DNA of 64,000 nt from Dysgonomonas sp. Marseille-P4677 (GTDB lineage Bacteria; Bacteroidota; Bacteroidia; Bacteroidales; Dysgonomonadaceae), in contig NZ_JAEPKU010000004.1 of the NCBI RefSeq assembly GCF_016652235.1, forward strand, positions 1 through 64,000, in the 5' to 3' direction. Made by a program: the position numbers and the translations under genes. Positions 40,817 to 49,564 of this stretch are shown one piece after another. The notes beneath the pieces were generated by a model that was not told where the DNA came from, made no database searches, and was given only the letters and a program-made list of their open reading frames with translations. Position 1 is the stretch's first letter. Each line of letters begins with the position of its first letter.

Positions 40817-41728
40817 TTATTTTTTCTCTGCAATCCTCAATTTCGCACTTCTTGATCGTGGATTCCGTTCTTCTTCCTCACGCGAAGGAACAATCACTTT
40901 ATTATTTATCAACTTAAAAGGCGTTTCGAAATTTCCAAAAAAATCTTTCTCTATTTTTCCTTCAAAATTTCCCGTTTTAAAGAAATTCTTAACCAATCTG
41001 TCCTCAAGCGAATGGTATGTGATAACAACAAAACGCCCGCCGGGTTTCAGTATCTCTAATCCTTGATTAAGCATTTCTTTTAGCGTTTCCATTTCTTCAT
41101 TCACCTCAATACGTAAGGCTTGAAATGCCTGAGCCAATATTTTCTTTTCTTTTTCTCCTCTTCCCAAAAACGGAGTAAGCGTATCAAGTAAATCACTTAT
41201 TTTTTTGTATGGCTTTTCTTTTCTTATTTTTACAATCTCAGAAGCAATCCGACGAGATTGCTTCAGCTCTCCGTATAAATAAAAAATATCGGCCAATTGT
41301 TGTTCTGTATACGTATTCAATATATCAGAGGCCGTTTTACCTCCTTCTCTATTCATGCGCATATCGAGCGAACTATCCTGAAAGCGGAATGAAAATCCCC
41401 TATCTTCAGCATCGAAATGGTGAGACGAAACACCCAAATCAGCTAAGATAGCATCCACTTCATTCACCCCATGATATTTAATGAAATTTTTAAGATAGCA
41501 GAAATTACTCCGTACAAAAGTAAATTTATCATCCTTTGGAATGTTGTTTACAGCATCGGCATCTTGGTCGAATGCGTACAAGTGGCCTTTACGGCCAAGT
41601 CGAGAAAGTATTTCCTTTGAATGTCCTCCACCTCCAAAAGTAACATCTACACAGATGCTGTCTGTATGGATATTCATGCCATCCACACTCTCGTGAAGCA
41701 GCGCCGGTATGTGATATACGTCAGCCAT
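40817..41728 (-). CDS. rsmH: 16S rRNA (cytosine-1402-N4)-methyltransferase RsmH
   Basis: SAM-dependent enzyme that methylates C1402 in the ribosomal P site. DVTFGGGGHSKEIL (28-41) is the SAM-binding loop, followed by ADLGVSSHHFD and RGFSFR, the family signatures; YHSLEDRLVK marks the C-terminal part. The length of 303 is standard. The start lies 2 bp after the mraZ stop. The pair leads nearly all dcw clusters. Confidence 0.97.
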   Translation of the reverse strand: MADVYHIPALLHESVDGMNIHTDSICVDVTFGGGGHSKEILSRLGRKGHLYAFDQDADAVNNIPKDDKFTFVRSNFCYLKNFIKYHGVNEVDAILADLGVSSHHFDAEDRGFSFRFQDSSLDMRMNREGGKTASDILNTYTEQQLADIFYLYGELKQSRRIASEIVKIRKEKPYKKISDLLDTLTPFLGRGEKEKKILAQAFQALRIEVNEEMETLKEMLNQGLEILKPGGRFVVITYHSLEDRLVKNFFKTGNFEGKIEKDFFGNFETPFKLINNKVIVPSREEEERNPRSRSAKLRIAEKK

Positions 41729-41730
41729 GA

Positions 41731-42192
41731 TTAACCGTTTTGCGAATCGTTATCCATCAATGTTTGTATACGGGCGCTGAAATCTTCTGCCGAAACAAGT
41801 GTTCTCTCTAAAGCTTCATTGGCCCATATCTCAATTGTATTGTCTATTCCTAAGAGCCGTACCTCAGAAGTAATACCTACCATTTGGCAATAACGTTTCG
41901 AAATAAGAATACGTCCATTCGCATCCATCTCCATGCGTTCTGCATCAACAACAAACTGACGAAATAAAGCTTGTTCTTCTTTATTCCATCGGTTCAATCG
42001 AGATCGCAACTTTGCCACTTCTTCCTCCCATACATCCAATGGGTAAAGTACAAGGCATTCCTGAAATATATCTTTCCTGAGTATCAATGTATTTTGAGAG
42101 GAAGATTGTAATATCTTCCTAAAAGCAGCCGGAACAAAGACTCTCCCCTTTGTATCGATTTTAGCTTCTATATTGCCCAAAAACTGCAACAT
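41731..42192 (-). CDS. mraZ: Transcriptional regulator MraZ
   Basis: DNA-binding protein of the AbrB/SpoVT fold that represses its own operon in E. coli. The 153-residue product carries two MraZ repeats: FLGNIEAKIDTKGRVFVPAAFR at the N-terminus and EMDANGRILISKRYC in the second half. It leads the dcw cluster. Its own promoter is preceded by three AAGTG boxes at 10-bp spacing (42246-42273), so autoregulation is strongly suggested. The C-terminus ends soon after the second repeat, slightly variable as usual. Confidence 0.95.
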   Translation of the reverse strand: MLQFLGNIEAKIDTKGRVFVPAAFRKILQSSSQNTLILRKDIFQECLVLYPLDVWEEEVAKLRSRLNRWNKEEQALFRQFVVDAERMEMDANGRILISKRYCQMVGITSEVRLLGIDNTIEIWANEALERTLVSAEDFSARIQTLMDNDSQNG

Positions 42193-42229
42193 TAATACTT
42201 TGAATTTTAACTATATACATTATGCGACG

Positions 42230-42237
42230 TAAAGGTA
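42230..42237 (-). promoter_or_regulatory. Promoter -7 element of the dcw cluster
   Basis: Minus strand TACCTTTA matches TAnnTTTG except for the last base. It lies 38 bases before the mraZ start. The -33 region expected about 19 bases upstream (42257-42260) falls inside the MraZ-type boxes. Confidence 0.6.
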
Positions 42238-42245
42238 GGAAAATT

Positions 42246-42273
42246 ATACACTTTTCCCCACTTTTCCCCACTT
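42246..42273 (-). promoter_or_regulatory. MraZ-type operator: three boxes with 10-bp period
   Basis: On the minus strand the boxes are AAGTGGGG (42273-42266), AAGTGGGG (42263-42256) and AAGTGTAT (42253-42246), each with AA between. Known MraZ sites in E. coli are TGGGN repeats separated by 5 bases, and in mycoplasmas AAAGTG-type repeats with the same 10-base spacing. These boxes cover the expected -33 region, so binding should block the mraZ promoter. Confidence 0.82.
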
Positions 42274-42289
42274 AAAATTGACTAAAAAG

Positions 42290-42375
42290 TTATTAACATG
42301 CATATTAACAAGTTATTAACAAATCAATTGCCTGATAATACGCCAGTTATATAACTACCAGCTATTTTATTAACA
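42290..42375. repeat. Cluster of four WTATTAACA 9-mers
   Basis: TTATTAACA occurs at 42290-42298, 42313-42321 and 42367-42375, and ATATTAACA at 42302-42310. The first three are spaced 12 and 11 bp apart, about one helical turn. Their function is unknown; an operator for a second regulator is one possibility. Confidence 0.6.
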
Positions 42376-42436
42376 GTATAAAAGCTTAGTTTTCAACTAT
42401 GTAAAATCATAAAAATAGCAACATTCAAAAAAGACA

Positions 42437-42468
42437 AAAGACCATCTTCTTTAAAAAGGATGGTCTTT
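42437..42468 (-). terminator. Terminator of the dnaQ-like gene
   Basis: AAAGACCATC (42437-42446) pairs with GATGGTCTTT (42459-42468); the minus strand then continues into T-rich sequence. It separates the exonuclease gene from the dcw promoter region. Confidence 0.8.
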
Positions 42469-42505
42469 CTATTTTTTTACCAGAAATATAACAAACGGAT
42501 AATTC

Positions 42506-43276
42506 TTATTTTTGCATTTCTCTCAGTTTAATTTTCGTCAATACTTGCTTTGTATTTAACGGGAAATCTGCATCCATCATCCAGGCGTAAAAGCTAGGTT
42601 CTTTTTTCAATACCTCGACCACCGACTTGCCTTTATGTTTTCCGAAATTAAATATCTCTATTCCATTCTCATCTCTGATAATACGTCCGGCGAGATCCAC
42701 ATTGTTATTAAAAAATGAAAACTCCTCTGCCAGCTTTTCCATATCATTTACCAGATCAGGGTACTTATCCAATTGAGCTTTCAGCACCTCATAGGTCGCT
42801 AGTGTATCCGCTTCGGCAGAGTGCGCATCTGTAAGTTCTTTTCCACAGTAAAATTTATAAGCGGCTTCAAGTGTCCGTTGCTCTTTTTTGTGGAAAATAA
42901 TTTGCACATCAATCATCTTCCTTCTGCTAAAATCAATATCTACCCCGGCACGCAGAAATTCTTCTGCTAAAAGTGGAATATCGAAACGACTTGAATTAAA
43001 TCCAGCCAAATCACAGCCTTCCATTTGGTCTGCCAAAGACTTTGCTATTTGCTTAAATGTAGGACAATCCTTAACATCATCGTCTGATATACCATGTACG
43101 GCAGTCGCACCCGCAGGAATAGGCATCTCTGGATTTAAACGCTTCGTTTTTACCTCTTCCTTTCCGTTCGGATATACTTTCACATAAGATATTTCCACTA
43201 TACGGTCTTTAACCGTATCTGTACCTGTTGTTTCGAGATCAAAGAATATAAGTGGATTTCGTAAATTCAGTTCCAT
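42506..43276 (-). CDS. DnaQ-family 3'-5' exonuclease with C-terminal DUF3820-like domain
   Basis: DEDDh exonuclease related to the DNA polymerase III epsilon chain. FFDLETTGTD holds Asp13 and Glu15; FNSSRFDIPLL has the second Asp; DAHSAEAD provides the catalytic His and last Asp. Residues about 205-256 (FNFGKHKGKSVVEVL, then FYAWMMDADFP) form a small C-terminal domain of the DUF3820 type often attached to such exonucleases. Proofreading or repair and RNase-T-like trimming are both possible. It lies 91 bp after dnaN, with a terminator-like hairpin in between. Confidence 0.88.
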   Translation of the reverse strand: MELNLRNPLIFFDLETTGTDTVKDRIVEISYVKVYPNGKEEVKTKRLNPEMPIPAGATAVHGISDDDVKDCPTFKQIAKSLADQMEGCDLAGFNSSRFDIPLLAEEFLRAGVDIDFSRRKMIDVQIIFHKKEQRTLEAAYKFYCGKELTDAHSAEADTLATYEVLKAQLDKYPDLVNDMEKLAEEFSFFNNNVDLAGRIIRDENGIEIFNFGKHKGKSVVEVLKKEPSFYAWMMDADFPLNTKQVLTKIKLREMQK

Positions 43277-43289
43277 AAGCTTTAAGAAA

Positions 43290-43336
43290 AAACTTTATCA
43301 CTCCTCTATTTTCATACCAGAAGAATGATAAAGTTT
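43290..43336 (-). terminator. Probable terminator of dnaN
   Basis: AAACTTTATCA (43290-43300) and TGATAAAGTTT (43326-43336) form an 11-bp stem with a 25-base loop; the minus strand continues TTT CTT. The large loop and low GC make it moderate. Confidence 0.5.
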
Positions 43337-43367
43337 ATAATATGTTTAATAATTAAATATCGCCAGA

Positions 43368-44492
43368 TTAATCGTTAAGCATCATTGGCATTAACAGCAT
43401 CAATAGATCTTCGTTCTCTTCATTCTCGGCAGGAATAATAAGGCCTGCACGCGAAGGATCGGACAATTCTAAAGAAATTTCTGTTGACGGCACATTATTC
43501 AGTATCTCAATCAAGAAACTGGATTTGAAACCAATATTCATTGGCGCACCGGTGTACTCGCAGGCAATAGTTTCTTCGGCAGCTGTAGAAAAATCGATAT
43601 CCTGAGCTGTAATAACTATATTTCTATCCGACAATTGGAGTTTCACCAAGTTACTAGCCTGATTAGAGAAGACTGACACACGCTTCAATGCATTCAAAAA
43701 AGCCAAACGATCTAAAACAACCTTATTCGTATTGTTCTGAGGAATTACAGAATTATAATTAGGATAACGTCCTTCAATAAAACGACAAGTCATTGTATAG
43801 CTGGACATTTTAATATATGCGTTATTCTCATCAAACTTTATCTCTACTGTCTCAGCCTCTTTAGGAAGAATAGCTTTCAACAAATTGGCCGGTTTCTTTG
43901 GCAATATAAAAGAAGCACGTTCTGCCCCTTTAGCCGCCAATGTTTTGCAACGCACCAATTTATGCCCGTCAGATGCAACAAAAGTCAAATCATCGGTTGT
44001 TATATCGAAAAATACACCATTCATCACAGGACGAAGTTCATCGTCAGCACTTGCAAATAGAGTACGATTGATCCCGGAAAATAATATTTGAGGCTCAATA
44101 ACAAGACTTACAGCTGAATCTTTCAATTCCTTAGGCTGAGGATAATCATCGCCACTCTGTCCGATAAAATTATATTTACCATTATGAAAGAATATAAATG
44201 TTTCCAGATTATCATTGTTTATCTCAAATGTAAGCGGTTGCTCAGGAAGTTCCTTCAACGGATCAAGCAGGTTCTTTGCATTTACAGCAAACTTTCCGCT
44301 ACCGTCAGCATCATTTACTTCGAGGGAAGTAACCAAACGTGTTTCTGAATCGGCCGCAGTAAGTGTAAGTACAGAACCACTCAACTCTAATAAGAAACAA
44401 TCCAAAATGGGCAATGTATTTTTTGAGTTGATCACTTTGCTTATAGCCTGTAAGTGGCTTAGAAGTGCAGTACTGGAAACAACAAATTTCAT
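43368..44492 (-). CDS. dnaN: DNA polymerase III sliding clamp (beta subunit)
   Basis: Ring-shaped processivity clamp. The 374-residue product begins MKFVVSSTALLSHLQAISKV and contains the three clamp domains, with the hallmark DGHKLVRCKT near the end of domain 2 and FIEGRYPNYNSVIP. It ends in LMLLMPMMLND, the C-terminal strand of clamps. It has a promoter 48 bases upstream. dnaA is not in the window, so the gene is not at a dnaA-dnaN origin locus. Confidence 0.97.
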   Translation of the reverse strand: MKFVVSSTALLSHLQAISKVINSKNTLPILDCFLLELSGSVLTLTAADSETRLVTSLEVNDADGSGKFAVNAKNLLDPLKELPEQPLTFEINNDNLETFIFFHNGKYNFIGQSGDDYPQPKELKDSAVSLVIEPQILFSGINRTLFASADDELRPVMNGVFFDITTDDLTFVASDGHKLVRCKTLAAKGAERASFILPKKPANLLKAILPKEAETVEIKFDENNAYIKMSSYTMTCRFIEGRYPNYNSVIPQNNTNKVVLDRLAFLNALKRVSVFSNQASNLVKLQLSDRNIVITAQDIDFSTAAEETIACEYTGAPMNIGFKSSFLIEILNNVPSTEISLELSDPSRAGLIIPAENEENEDLLMLLMPMMLND

Positions 44493-44539
44493 ATTTTCAG
44501 AGTGTTTTAAATTTTATTTTTCGCATTATATTAATAGAG

Positions 44540-44547
44540 CAAATATA
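44540..44547 (-). promoter_or_regulatory. Promoter -7 element of dnaN
   Basis: Minus strand TATATTTG, with CTTG (44569-44566) 18 bases upstream as the -33 element. Confidence 0.65.
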
Positions 44548-44670
44548 AGAATTTTTCAGTTATTACAAGAGTCTTTTATATGATATAACTTATATTTTTT
44601 GAAGACAAATATCCGAAATAGGGAAAGCCTATGGAACAAGCTTCCTTATAAGCATACCCATGTCTTATTT

Positions 44671-45894
44671 TTAATTCAATTTCATTTGTAATCCCTGATT
44701 AATTGCTTCTAAGAAGTCTTCTGTGTTTAAATAGTGAGAACGCTGCATCCCATCCCCATGCACTAACATTGCAAGGTCTTTAGTCATTTTTCCTTGTTCC
44801 ACTACTTCTATACAAGTTTCTTCCAACTTATTGGCAAAGTCAATCAAAGGCTGATTATTATCCAGTTTACCTCGATGAGCCAATCCTCTTGTCCATGCAA
44901 AAATAGAAGCGATCGGATTTGTCGAAGTCTCTTTTCCTTGTTGGTGTTGACGATAATGGCGTGTTACTGTTCCATGTGCGGCCTCAGCTTCCATTGTCTG
45001 TCCATCGGGAGTCAACAGTACTGAAGTCATTAGTCCCAACGATCCAAATCCTTGAGCAACAGTATCGGACTGCACATCACCATCATAATTTTTACACGCC
45101 CAAACAAAACCTCCATTCCATTTCAATGCGGAAGCAACCATATCGTCTATCAGGCGATGCTCGTATGTAATCCCCGCCTTATCATAATCGGCCTTATAAT
45201 CTCTCTCATACACCTCTTGAAAGATATCCTTGAAACGACCATCATAGGCCTTTAGTATTGTATTTTTAGTAGATAAGTATAGCGGATATTTCTTTTGCAA
45301 AGCAAGTCGGAAGCATGAGTGCGCAAAGCCATAGATAGACTCGTCCGTATTGTACATTCCCATAGCAACTCCCCCCCCCTCAAAGTCATAAACAGTATGA
45401 GTCTGCGGTTCTCCATTCTCTGGCGTAAAAGTAATAGTTAACTTACCTTTGCCCTTAGTAACGAAATCTGTTGCTTTATACTGATCGGCATTCGCATGAC
45501 GCCCGATAACAATCGGTTGCGTCCATGTATTTACTAAACGAGGTATATTACTAATAATGATTGGTTCACGAAAGACTGTTCCACCAATAATATTTCGGAT
45601 TGTTCCATTTGGAGACTTCCACATTTTCTTAAGTCCAAATTCTGCCACTCGAGCTTCATCAGGAGTAATTGTCGCACATTTTACGGCTACATGGTATTTT
45701 TTTGTGGCCTCGGCACTGTCAATAGTTACCTGATCGTTTGTCGCATCACGATTCTGAATACTTAAATCATAATATTTCAGATCTACATCTACATATGGGA
45801 GTATGAGTTTATCTTTGATATATTGCCAGATAATACGAGTCATTTCATCACCATCCATCTCAACGACAGGATTAGCTACCTTTATTTTTTGCAT
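44671..45894 (-). CDS. icd: NADP-dependent isocitrate dehydrogenase, eukaryote-like homodimeric type
   Basis: Oxidative decarboxylation of isocitrate to 2-oxoglutarate. The 407-residue product aligns with the cytosolic/mitochondrial NADP-IDH subfamily: the N-terminus [15 protein letters not shown], substrate loop [19 protein letters not shown], metal-binding DDMVA and [11 protein letters not shown] are all visible. This subfamily is distinct from the E. coli Icd type. The gene starts 17 bp after the esterase-like gene, so read-through is possible. A run of nine C (45371-45379) lies within it, encoding the Gly stretch FEGGGVAMG. Confidence 0.96.
   Translation of the reverse strand: MQKIKVANPVVEMDGDEMTRIIWQYIKDKLILPYVDVDLKYYDLSIQNRDATNDQVTIDSAEATKKYHVAVKCATITPDEARVAEFGLKKMWKSPNGTIRNIIGGTVFREPIIISNIPRLVNTWTQPIVIGRHANADQYKATDFVTKGKGKLTITFTPENGEPQTHTVYDFEGGGVAMGMYNTDESIYGFAHSCFRLALQKKYPLYLSTKNTILKAYDGRFKDIFQEVYERDYKADYDKAGITYEHRLIDDMVASALKWNGGFVWACKNYDGDVQSDTVAQGFGSLGLMTSVLLTPDGQTMEAEAAHGTVTRHYRQHQQGKETSTNPIASIFAWTRGLAHRGKLDNNQPLIDFANKLEETCIEVVEQGKMTKDLAMLVHGDGMQRSHYLNTEDFLEAINQGLQMKLN
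45371..45379. repeat. C9 homopolymer inside icd
   Basis: Nine C on the plus strand (G9 in the coding direction) encode GGG in FEGGGVAMG. The frame is intact here. Such runs are prone to slippage. Confidence 0.8.
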
Positions 45895-45911
45895 ATTATT
45901 TTAAATTAAAA

Positions 45912-46796
45912 TTATAGTTTATTCTGTAGATCTTTCACCCACATCTGCAATAATGCCTGCATCTGTGTGTGATATTTAAAGTTCTTTCTCATACCCCATC
46001 CATGTCCGCCTTCGGGGAAAATATACATTGTTGCGGGCACTCTGTTTCTTTTCAGAGCATTGTAATACAATATACTATTTTCAGGAGCAACAGACTCATC
46101 GTCGTCACTCAAAAGTAAAATAGTGGGCGGAGTATTTACATTTACCTGCTTCTCATTCGAAAATGTATAAACATCTACCGATGAAGGATTGTCTCCCAGC
46201 AAATTCATTTTTGAACCTCCATGTGTAGCAACCTCCATTGTGACAACAGGGTAGAACAAAATAGAAAAATCGGGGCGTGTACTTATACCCGATGTTGCAT
46301 AATGTGTAGAAACGGTAGAGGCAAGATGCCCTCCGGCAGAAAATCCTGCAATTCCTATTTTATTTACATCAATGCCTAATTCTCCGGCATTAGTCCGTAC
46401 ATACCTCATTGCTTGCTGAGCATCATCTAACGGTATTTCTTTATGCTTATTCGGCATACGATATTTTAGGATAACGGCGGCAATACCTTGCTCGTTCAGC
46501 CATGTTGCAAACTGAGTCCCTTCATGTTCGAATGCAAGACCTGCATACCCTCCTCCGGGGCAAATAATCACAGCCATCCTTGTATTTTTGGATTTGTCCG
46601 GCAAATAAATAGATAATTCAGGAACCGAAACATCAGTAATCCAACCACTTGTTTTATCATATTTTTCAGGCTGTTTGATTTCATTATCAATAGGAGGATT
46701 ACCGTCCCATAACTTAACAACTTTTTGAGCCTTCATTTCCACGGAAGTTAGTAACATAAAAATGCCTAATAATAAAGATAAATTCGTTTTCATCAT
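45912..46796 (-). CDS. Exported alpha/beta hydrolase, acetyl-xylan-esterase/BD-FAE-like
   Basis: A 294-residue secreted esterase-fold protein with a signal peptide (to about residue 23). The oxyanion region CPGGGYAGLAFEHEG, nucleophile motif GFSAGG, acid in LSDDDESV and final GGHGWG give a full Ser-Asp-His triad. The pattern matches the Bacteroidota feruloyl/acetyl esterase-like group related to XynB esterases, so deacylation of plant or bacterial polysaccharides is likely. A canonical promoter precedes it. icd follows 17 bp downstream although the two are not obviously related. MM at the start leaves 46796 or 46793. Confidence 0.85.
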   Translation of the reverse strand: MMKTNLSLLLGIFMLLTSVEMKAQKVVKLWDGNPPIDNEIKQPEKYDKTSGWITDVSVPELSIYLPDKSKNTRMAVIICPGGGYAGLAFEHEGTQFATWLNEQGIAAVILKYRMPNKHKEIPLDDAQQAMRYVRTNAGELGIDVNKIGIAGFSAGGHLASTVSTHYATSGISTRPDFSILFYPVVTMEVATHGGSKMNLLGDNPSSVDVYTFSNEKQVNVNTPPTILLLSDDDESVAPENSILYYNALKRNRVPATMYIFPEGGHGWGMRKNFKYHTQMQALLQMWVKDLQNKL

Positions 46797-46824
46797 CTGA
46801 GTGAAGTTTAGATACCTGAATTTT

Positions 46825-46855
46825 CAAAGATAGATATTTTAGGATTTAAATCAAA
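46825..46855 (-). promoter_or_regulatory. Canonical Bacteroidota promoter of the esterase-like gene
   Basis: TTTG (46855-46852), 19 bases, then TATCTTTG (46832-46825) on the minus strand: an exact match to TTTG-N19-TAnnTTTG. Confidence 0.82.
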
Positions 46856-46980
46856 GATTAGAAAGCAGAGCTATCTATTATTTTTTCATTGTAACCAGTG
46901 TGTATTGTGCTGAAATACACAAACAGTACTTCCTAAGACTTACAGTCAATAAGATATACGATTCTTTTCCAGATTTTGAC

Positions 46981-46988
46981 TATATTTG
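46981..46988 (+). promoter_or_regulatory. Promoter -7 element of trpS
   Basis: TATATTTG lies 33 bases before the trpS start. No clear -33 TTTG, and no T-box or leader structure is visible in the short leader. Confidence 0.6.
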
Positions 46989-47021
46989 TATCTCAAAAAA
47001 GAATAATATAAAACTTATAAT

Positions 47022-48011
47022 ATGGAAACAGTATTAAGTGGTATCCGATCTACTGGAAATCTACACTTAGGAAATTACTACGGGGCTTTAAGGAATTTCA
47101 CCAGAATGCAACATGAAAACAGATGCTTCTTTTTCATAGCAGACTACCATTCATTAACGACACATCCTGATCCTAAAATATTACACAGTAATGTAAAAAA
47201 TGTTCTTACAGAGTATCTTGCAGCAGGTATTGATCCCGAAGTATCTACGATATATGTACAAAGCGATGTTCCGGAAGTTTGTGAATTGTATTTGTTGCTA
47301 AACATGCATGCATATATGGGCGAATTATCAAAGACCGCTTCATTTAAAGATAAAGCACGCAAACAACCCGAAAATGTAAATGCAGCCTTACTTACATATC
47401 CAACCCTGATGGCTGCTGATATTCTGATGCATAATGCAGATAAAGTTCCTGTAGGTAAAGATCAGGAGCAACATCTGGAGATGACTCGAAAATTTGCGCG
47501 TCGTTTCAATAATTTTTATGGAGTAGAATACTTCAAAGAACCTGTAGCCTACAACTTTGGTCAGCAACTGATAAAGATACCGGGACTTGACGGAAGCGGG
47601 AAAATGGGAAAATCGGAAGGAAATTGCATTTACCTTGCAGAAGATGCTAAAAGCATAGAGAAAAAAGTAAAACGAGCTTTGACAGACGAAGGCCCGAAAG
47701 AACCTAACTCGGTAAAACCTGAGTATATAGAGAATCTGTTTACAATACTAAAAGTCGTTTCGACAGAAGAAGTAGTCTCTCATTTTGAAGATAAATGGAA
47801 CGCCTGCGAAATACGTTATGGAGATCTTAAAAAACAATTGGCAGAAGACATAATAAATGTAACTACTCCTATACGTGAACGTATACTCGAAATACAGAAC
47901 GATGAAGCATATTTACATAAAGTAACTGTAGAGGGTGCTGCTAAAGCACGTGAAAGTGCGAGTAAGACACTCCGAGAAGTTCGCGAAATAATGGGTTTTA
48001 AAAAATTCTAA
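47022..48011 (+). CDS. trpS: Tryptophanyl-tRNA synthetase
   Basis: Class I synthetase charging tRNA-Trp. GNLHLGN (12-18) is the HIGH motif and KMGKS (194-198) the KMSKS loop. LLTYPTLMAADIL and GKDQEQHLEMTR mark the tryptophan pocket and dimer region. The length of 329 is standard. Own promoter and terminator indicate a single-gene unit. Confidence 0.97.
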   Translation: METVLSGIRSTGNLHLGNYYGALRNFTRMQHENRCFFFIADYHSLTTHPDPKILHSNVKNVLTEYLAAGIDPEVSTIYVQSDVPEVCELYLLLNMHAYMGELSKTASFKDKARKQPENVNAALLTYPTLMAADILMHNADKVPVGKDQEQHLEMTRKFARRFNNFYGVEYFKEPVAYNFGQQLIKIPGLDGSGKMGKSEGNCIYLAEDAKSIEKKVKRALTDEGPKEPNSVKPEYIENLFTILKVVSTEEVVSHFEDKWNACEIRYGDLKKQLAEDIINVTTPIRERILEIQNDEAYLHKVTVEGAAKARESASKTLREVREIMGFKKF

Positions 48012-48030
48012 GACACTATACGAAAGTGAG

Positions 48031-48059
48031 AGCCCTGGCAAATTTCGTCAGGGCTTTTT
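48031..48059 (+). terminator. Intrinsic terminator of trpS
   Basis: Stem 48031-48039 with 48047-48055 (9 bp, one G-U), followed by TTTT. Confidence 0.87.
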
Positions 48060-48171
48060 ATATTATTCATCAGCATATATTTTGCCTAAATCCACAATAA
48101 CTAATGATATTTTCATTAAGTTTGTGACATCAATATACGAATAATTCTATAACACATCTTATCATTAGCAC

Positions 48172-49521
48172 ATGAATAACGACGAAAAATATGACTTACT
48201 GGCAGAAGGAAAAACAGGCCTTGCCTCAGGAATGGGTGTTTATCCCAGGAAGAAAGATTTTAAGTTTGAAGCTCCTCACATAGAAAAGGCTCTTTCGTCG
48301 CGAAAAGATTTCAGCCTAATTTCGTTCAATAAGGTAGAAGTCGACAGTGAATTCTCAATAATGAGCTTTGCTGTCGAAATAGAATATAAAGAAACAAGAT
48401 TCAATGTAGATTTGTATGTATGTGAAACAAAAAACATTAATCTTAATGATTATGGATTTGCCAATTCTATAGACGAAGAATCGCTACAAATAGCAACAGA
48501 ACAAGCATACTTCCTCGAAACATCCTTATATTTTGAGTTAGATCCTTTAAGTTCATTTCACTTACAATTGAAGATAATGGATGCCATCGTTCCCGACGCA
48601 AGTCTGGCTGTCGATTTTATGTCGTATCGTCTTCTATCTGCTAAGTGGCTCAGTATGACAGCTAAGTCATCCATCCCCCCTTCGCCCGATTATCTGTATA
48701 CACTACATGGAGTATATGACGATAGTGGAGAAAATGGAAACCGTAGATACTGGTTTCATACACATGGGTTGCACCGTTGTGGTTCGGTAGAACTTGAAAT
48801 GCTCAACTTCAATCAAGGAGCTGAGCAGATGAATACTCTAATAAATATGACTGTCAAAAAGTTCTTGTCACATCCTGCAAAGGAAAAGGAACGGTTCACC
48901 ATTGGGTATGATGGTATGGGAATCAATCTTTGTTGGTTGAGATGGGAAGAAGCGTTGAAAGATCTTCCTGAAAATATACTTGGTGGAGCCAGTGACCGTG
49001 ATGAAGTTGATAATGTACATGCGGAACCGTCGGGAATTCTTTTCGCGGTAGAAGATGGTAATATGATTTCCCCTGAGATATATGCATCTACATTAGCTGA
49101 AAATCCTATTTACTATATTACTAACGAGGAAACCGAGCGAATGAGCGCTCTGGCAAAAGAGCGTTTTCCCCTATTCGAAAAAGTATTCAAAAAGAAGTAT
49201 AAGAAGCCGGAAAAAAAATCTTTCTTAAAAAACATGTTCGGTTCTAAAAAAGAAGAGGAACCGGGATGGACATTTTTAACAAAACTAGGTCTTACCGTAG
49301 ATAATCCTGAAGCAGGAAGTGAGAAAGAACATTTATGGTATGAAGTACAGTCCATAGAAAATGGAAAAATAGAAGGAAAGCTCCTCAATCAACCATATTG
49401 GATATCAGGCCTTAATGAAGGCGACATCAAATCTTATCCTTTTGAGCTATTGACCGACTGGATTATCTACTCACCGAACGACAGTTTTACTACCGATTCG
49501 ATATATATGCTCGAAAACTAA
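48172..49521 (+). CDS. DUF4026/DUF2314-like cytoplasmic protein
   Basis: A 449-residue protein without signal peptide or membrane segments. The N-terminal two thirds resemble DUF4026 and the last 90 residues (HLWYEVQSIENGKIEGKL, then NQPYWISGLNEGD) resemble DUF2314, a combination seen in several bacteria. A Lys-rich linker (KKKYKKPEKKSFLKNMFGSKK) separates them. Function is unknown, and assignment is by resemblance only. It sits alone between trpS and the glycosyltransferase gene. Confidence 0.7.
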   Translation: MNNDEKYDLLAEGKTGLASGMGVYPRKKDFKFEAPHIEKALSSRKDFSLISFNKVEVDSEFSIMSFAVEIEYKETRFNVDLYVCETKNINLNDYGFANSIDEESLQIATEQAYFLETSLYFELDPLSSFHLQLKIMDAIVPDASLAVDFMSYRLLSAKWLSMTAKSSIPPSPDYLYTLHGVYDDSGENGNRRYWFHTHGLHRCGSVELEMLNFNQGAEQMNTLINMTVKKFLSHPAKEKERFTIGYDGMGINLCWLRWEEALKDLPENILGGASDRDEVDNVHAEPSGILFAVEDGNMISPEIYASTLAENPIYYITNEETERMSALAKERFPLFEKVFKKKYKKPEKKSFLKNMFGSKKEEEPGWTFLTKLGLTVDNPEAGSEKEHLWYEVQSIENGKIEGKLLNQPYWISGLNEGDIKSYPFELLTDWIIYSPNDSFTTDSIYMLEN

Positions 49522-49539
49522 TATTAATACATTGCAATT

Positions 49540-49547
49540 TATCTTTG
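49540..49547 (+). promoter_or_regulatory. Promoter -7 element of the glycosyltransferase operon
   Basis: TATCTTTG lies 17 bases before the start codon at 49565. The -33 element is not obvious. Confidence 0.55.
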
Positions 49548-49564
49548 CATAACAAAGAAATGAA

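Larger units (their letters stand above)
42193..42505. other. Gene-free control region upstream of mraZ (313 bp)
   Basis: Contains, from mraZ outward: the -7 element, the MraZ boxes, four WTATTAACA repeats (42290-42375) and the terminator of the dnaQ-like gene (42437-42468). No open reading frame or RNA gene is seen. Confidence 0.7.

Noticed and set aside
42246-42375. Replication origin near dnaN
   Set aside because: TTTTCCCCA and TTATTAACA differ from DnaA boxes at two positions, dnaA is absent, and the first motif is better explained as MraZ boxes.
44590-44665. Terminator after icd
   Set aside because: Only short 4-5 bp inverted repeats without a T run were found.
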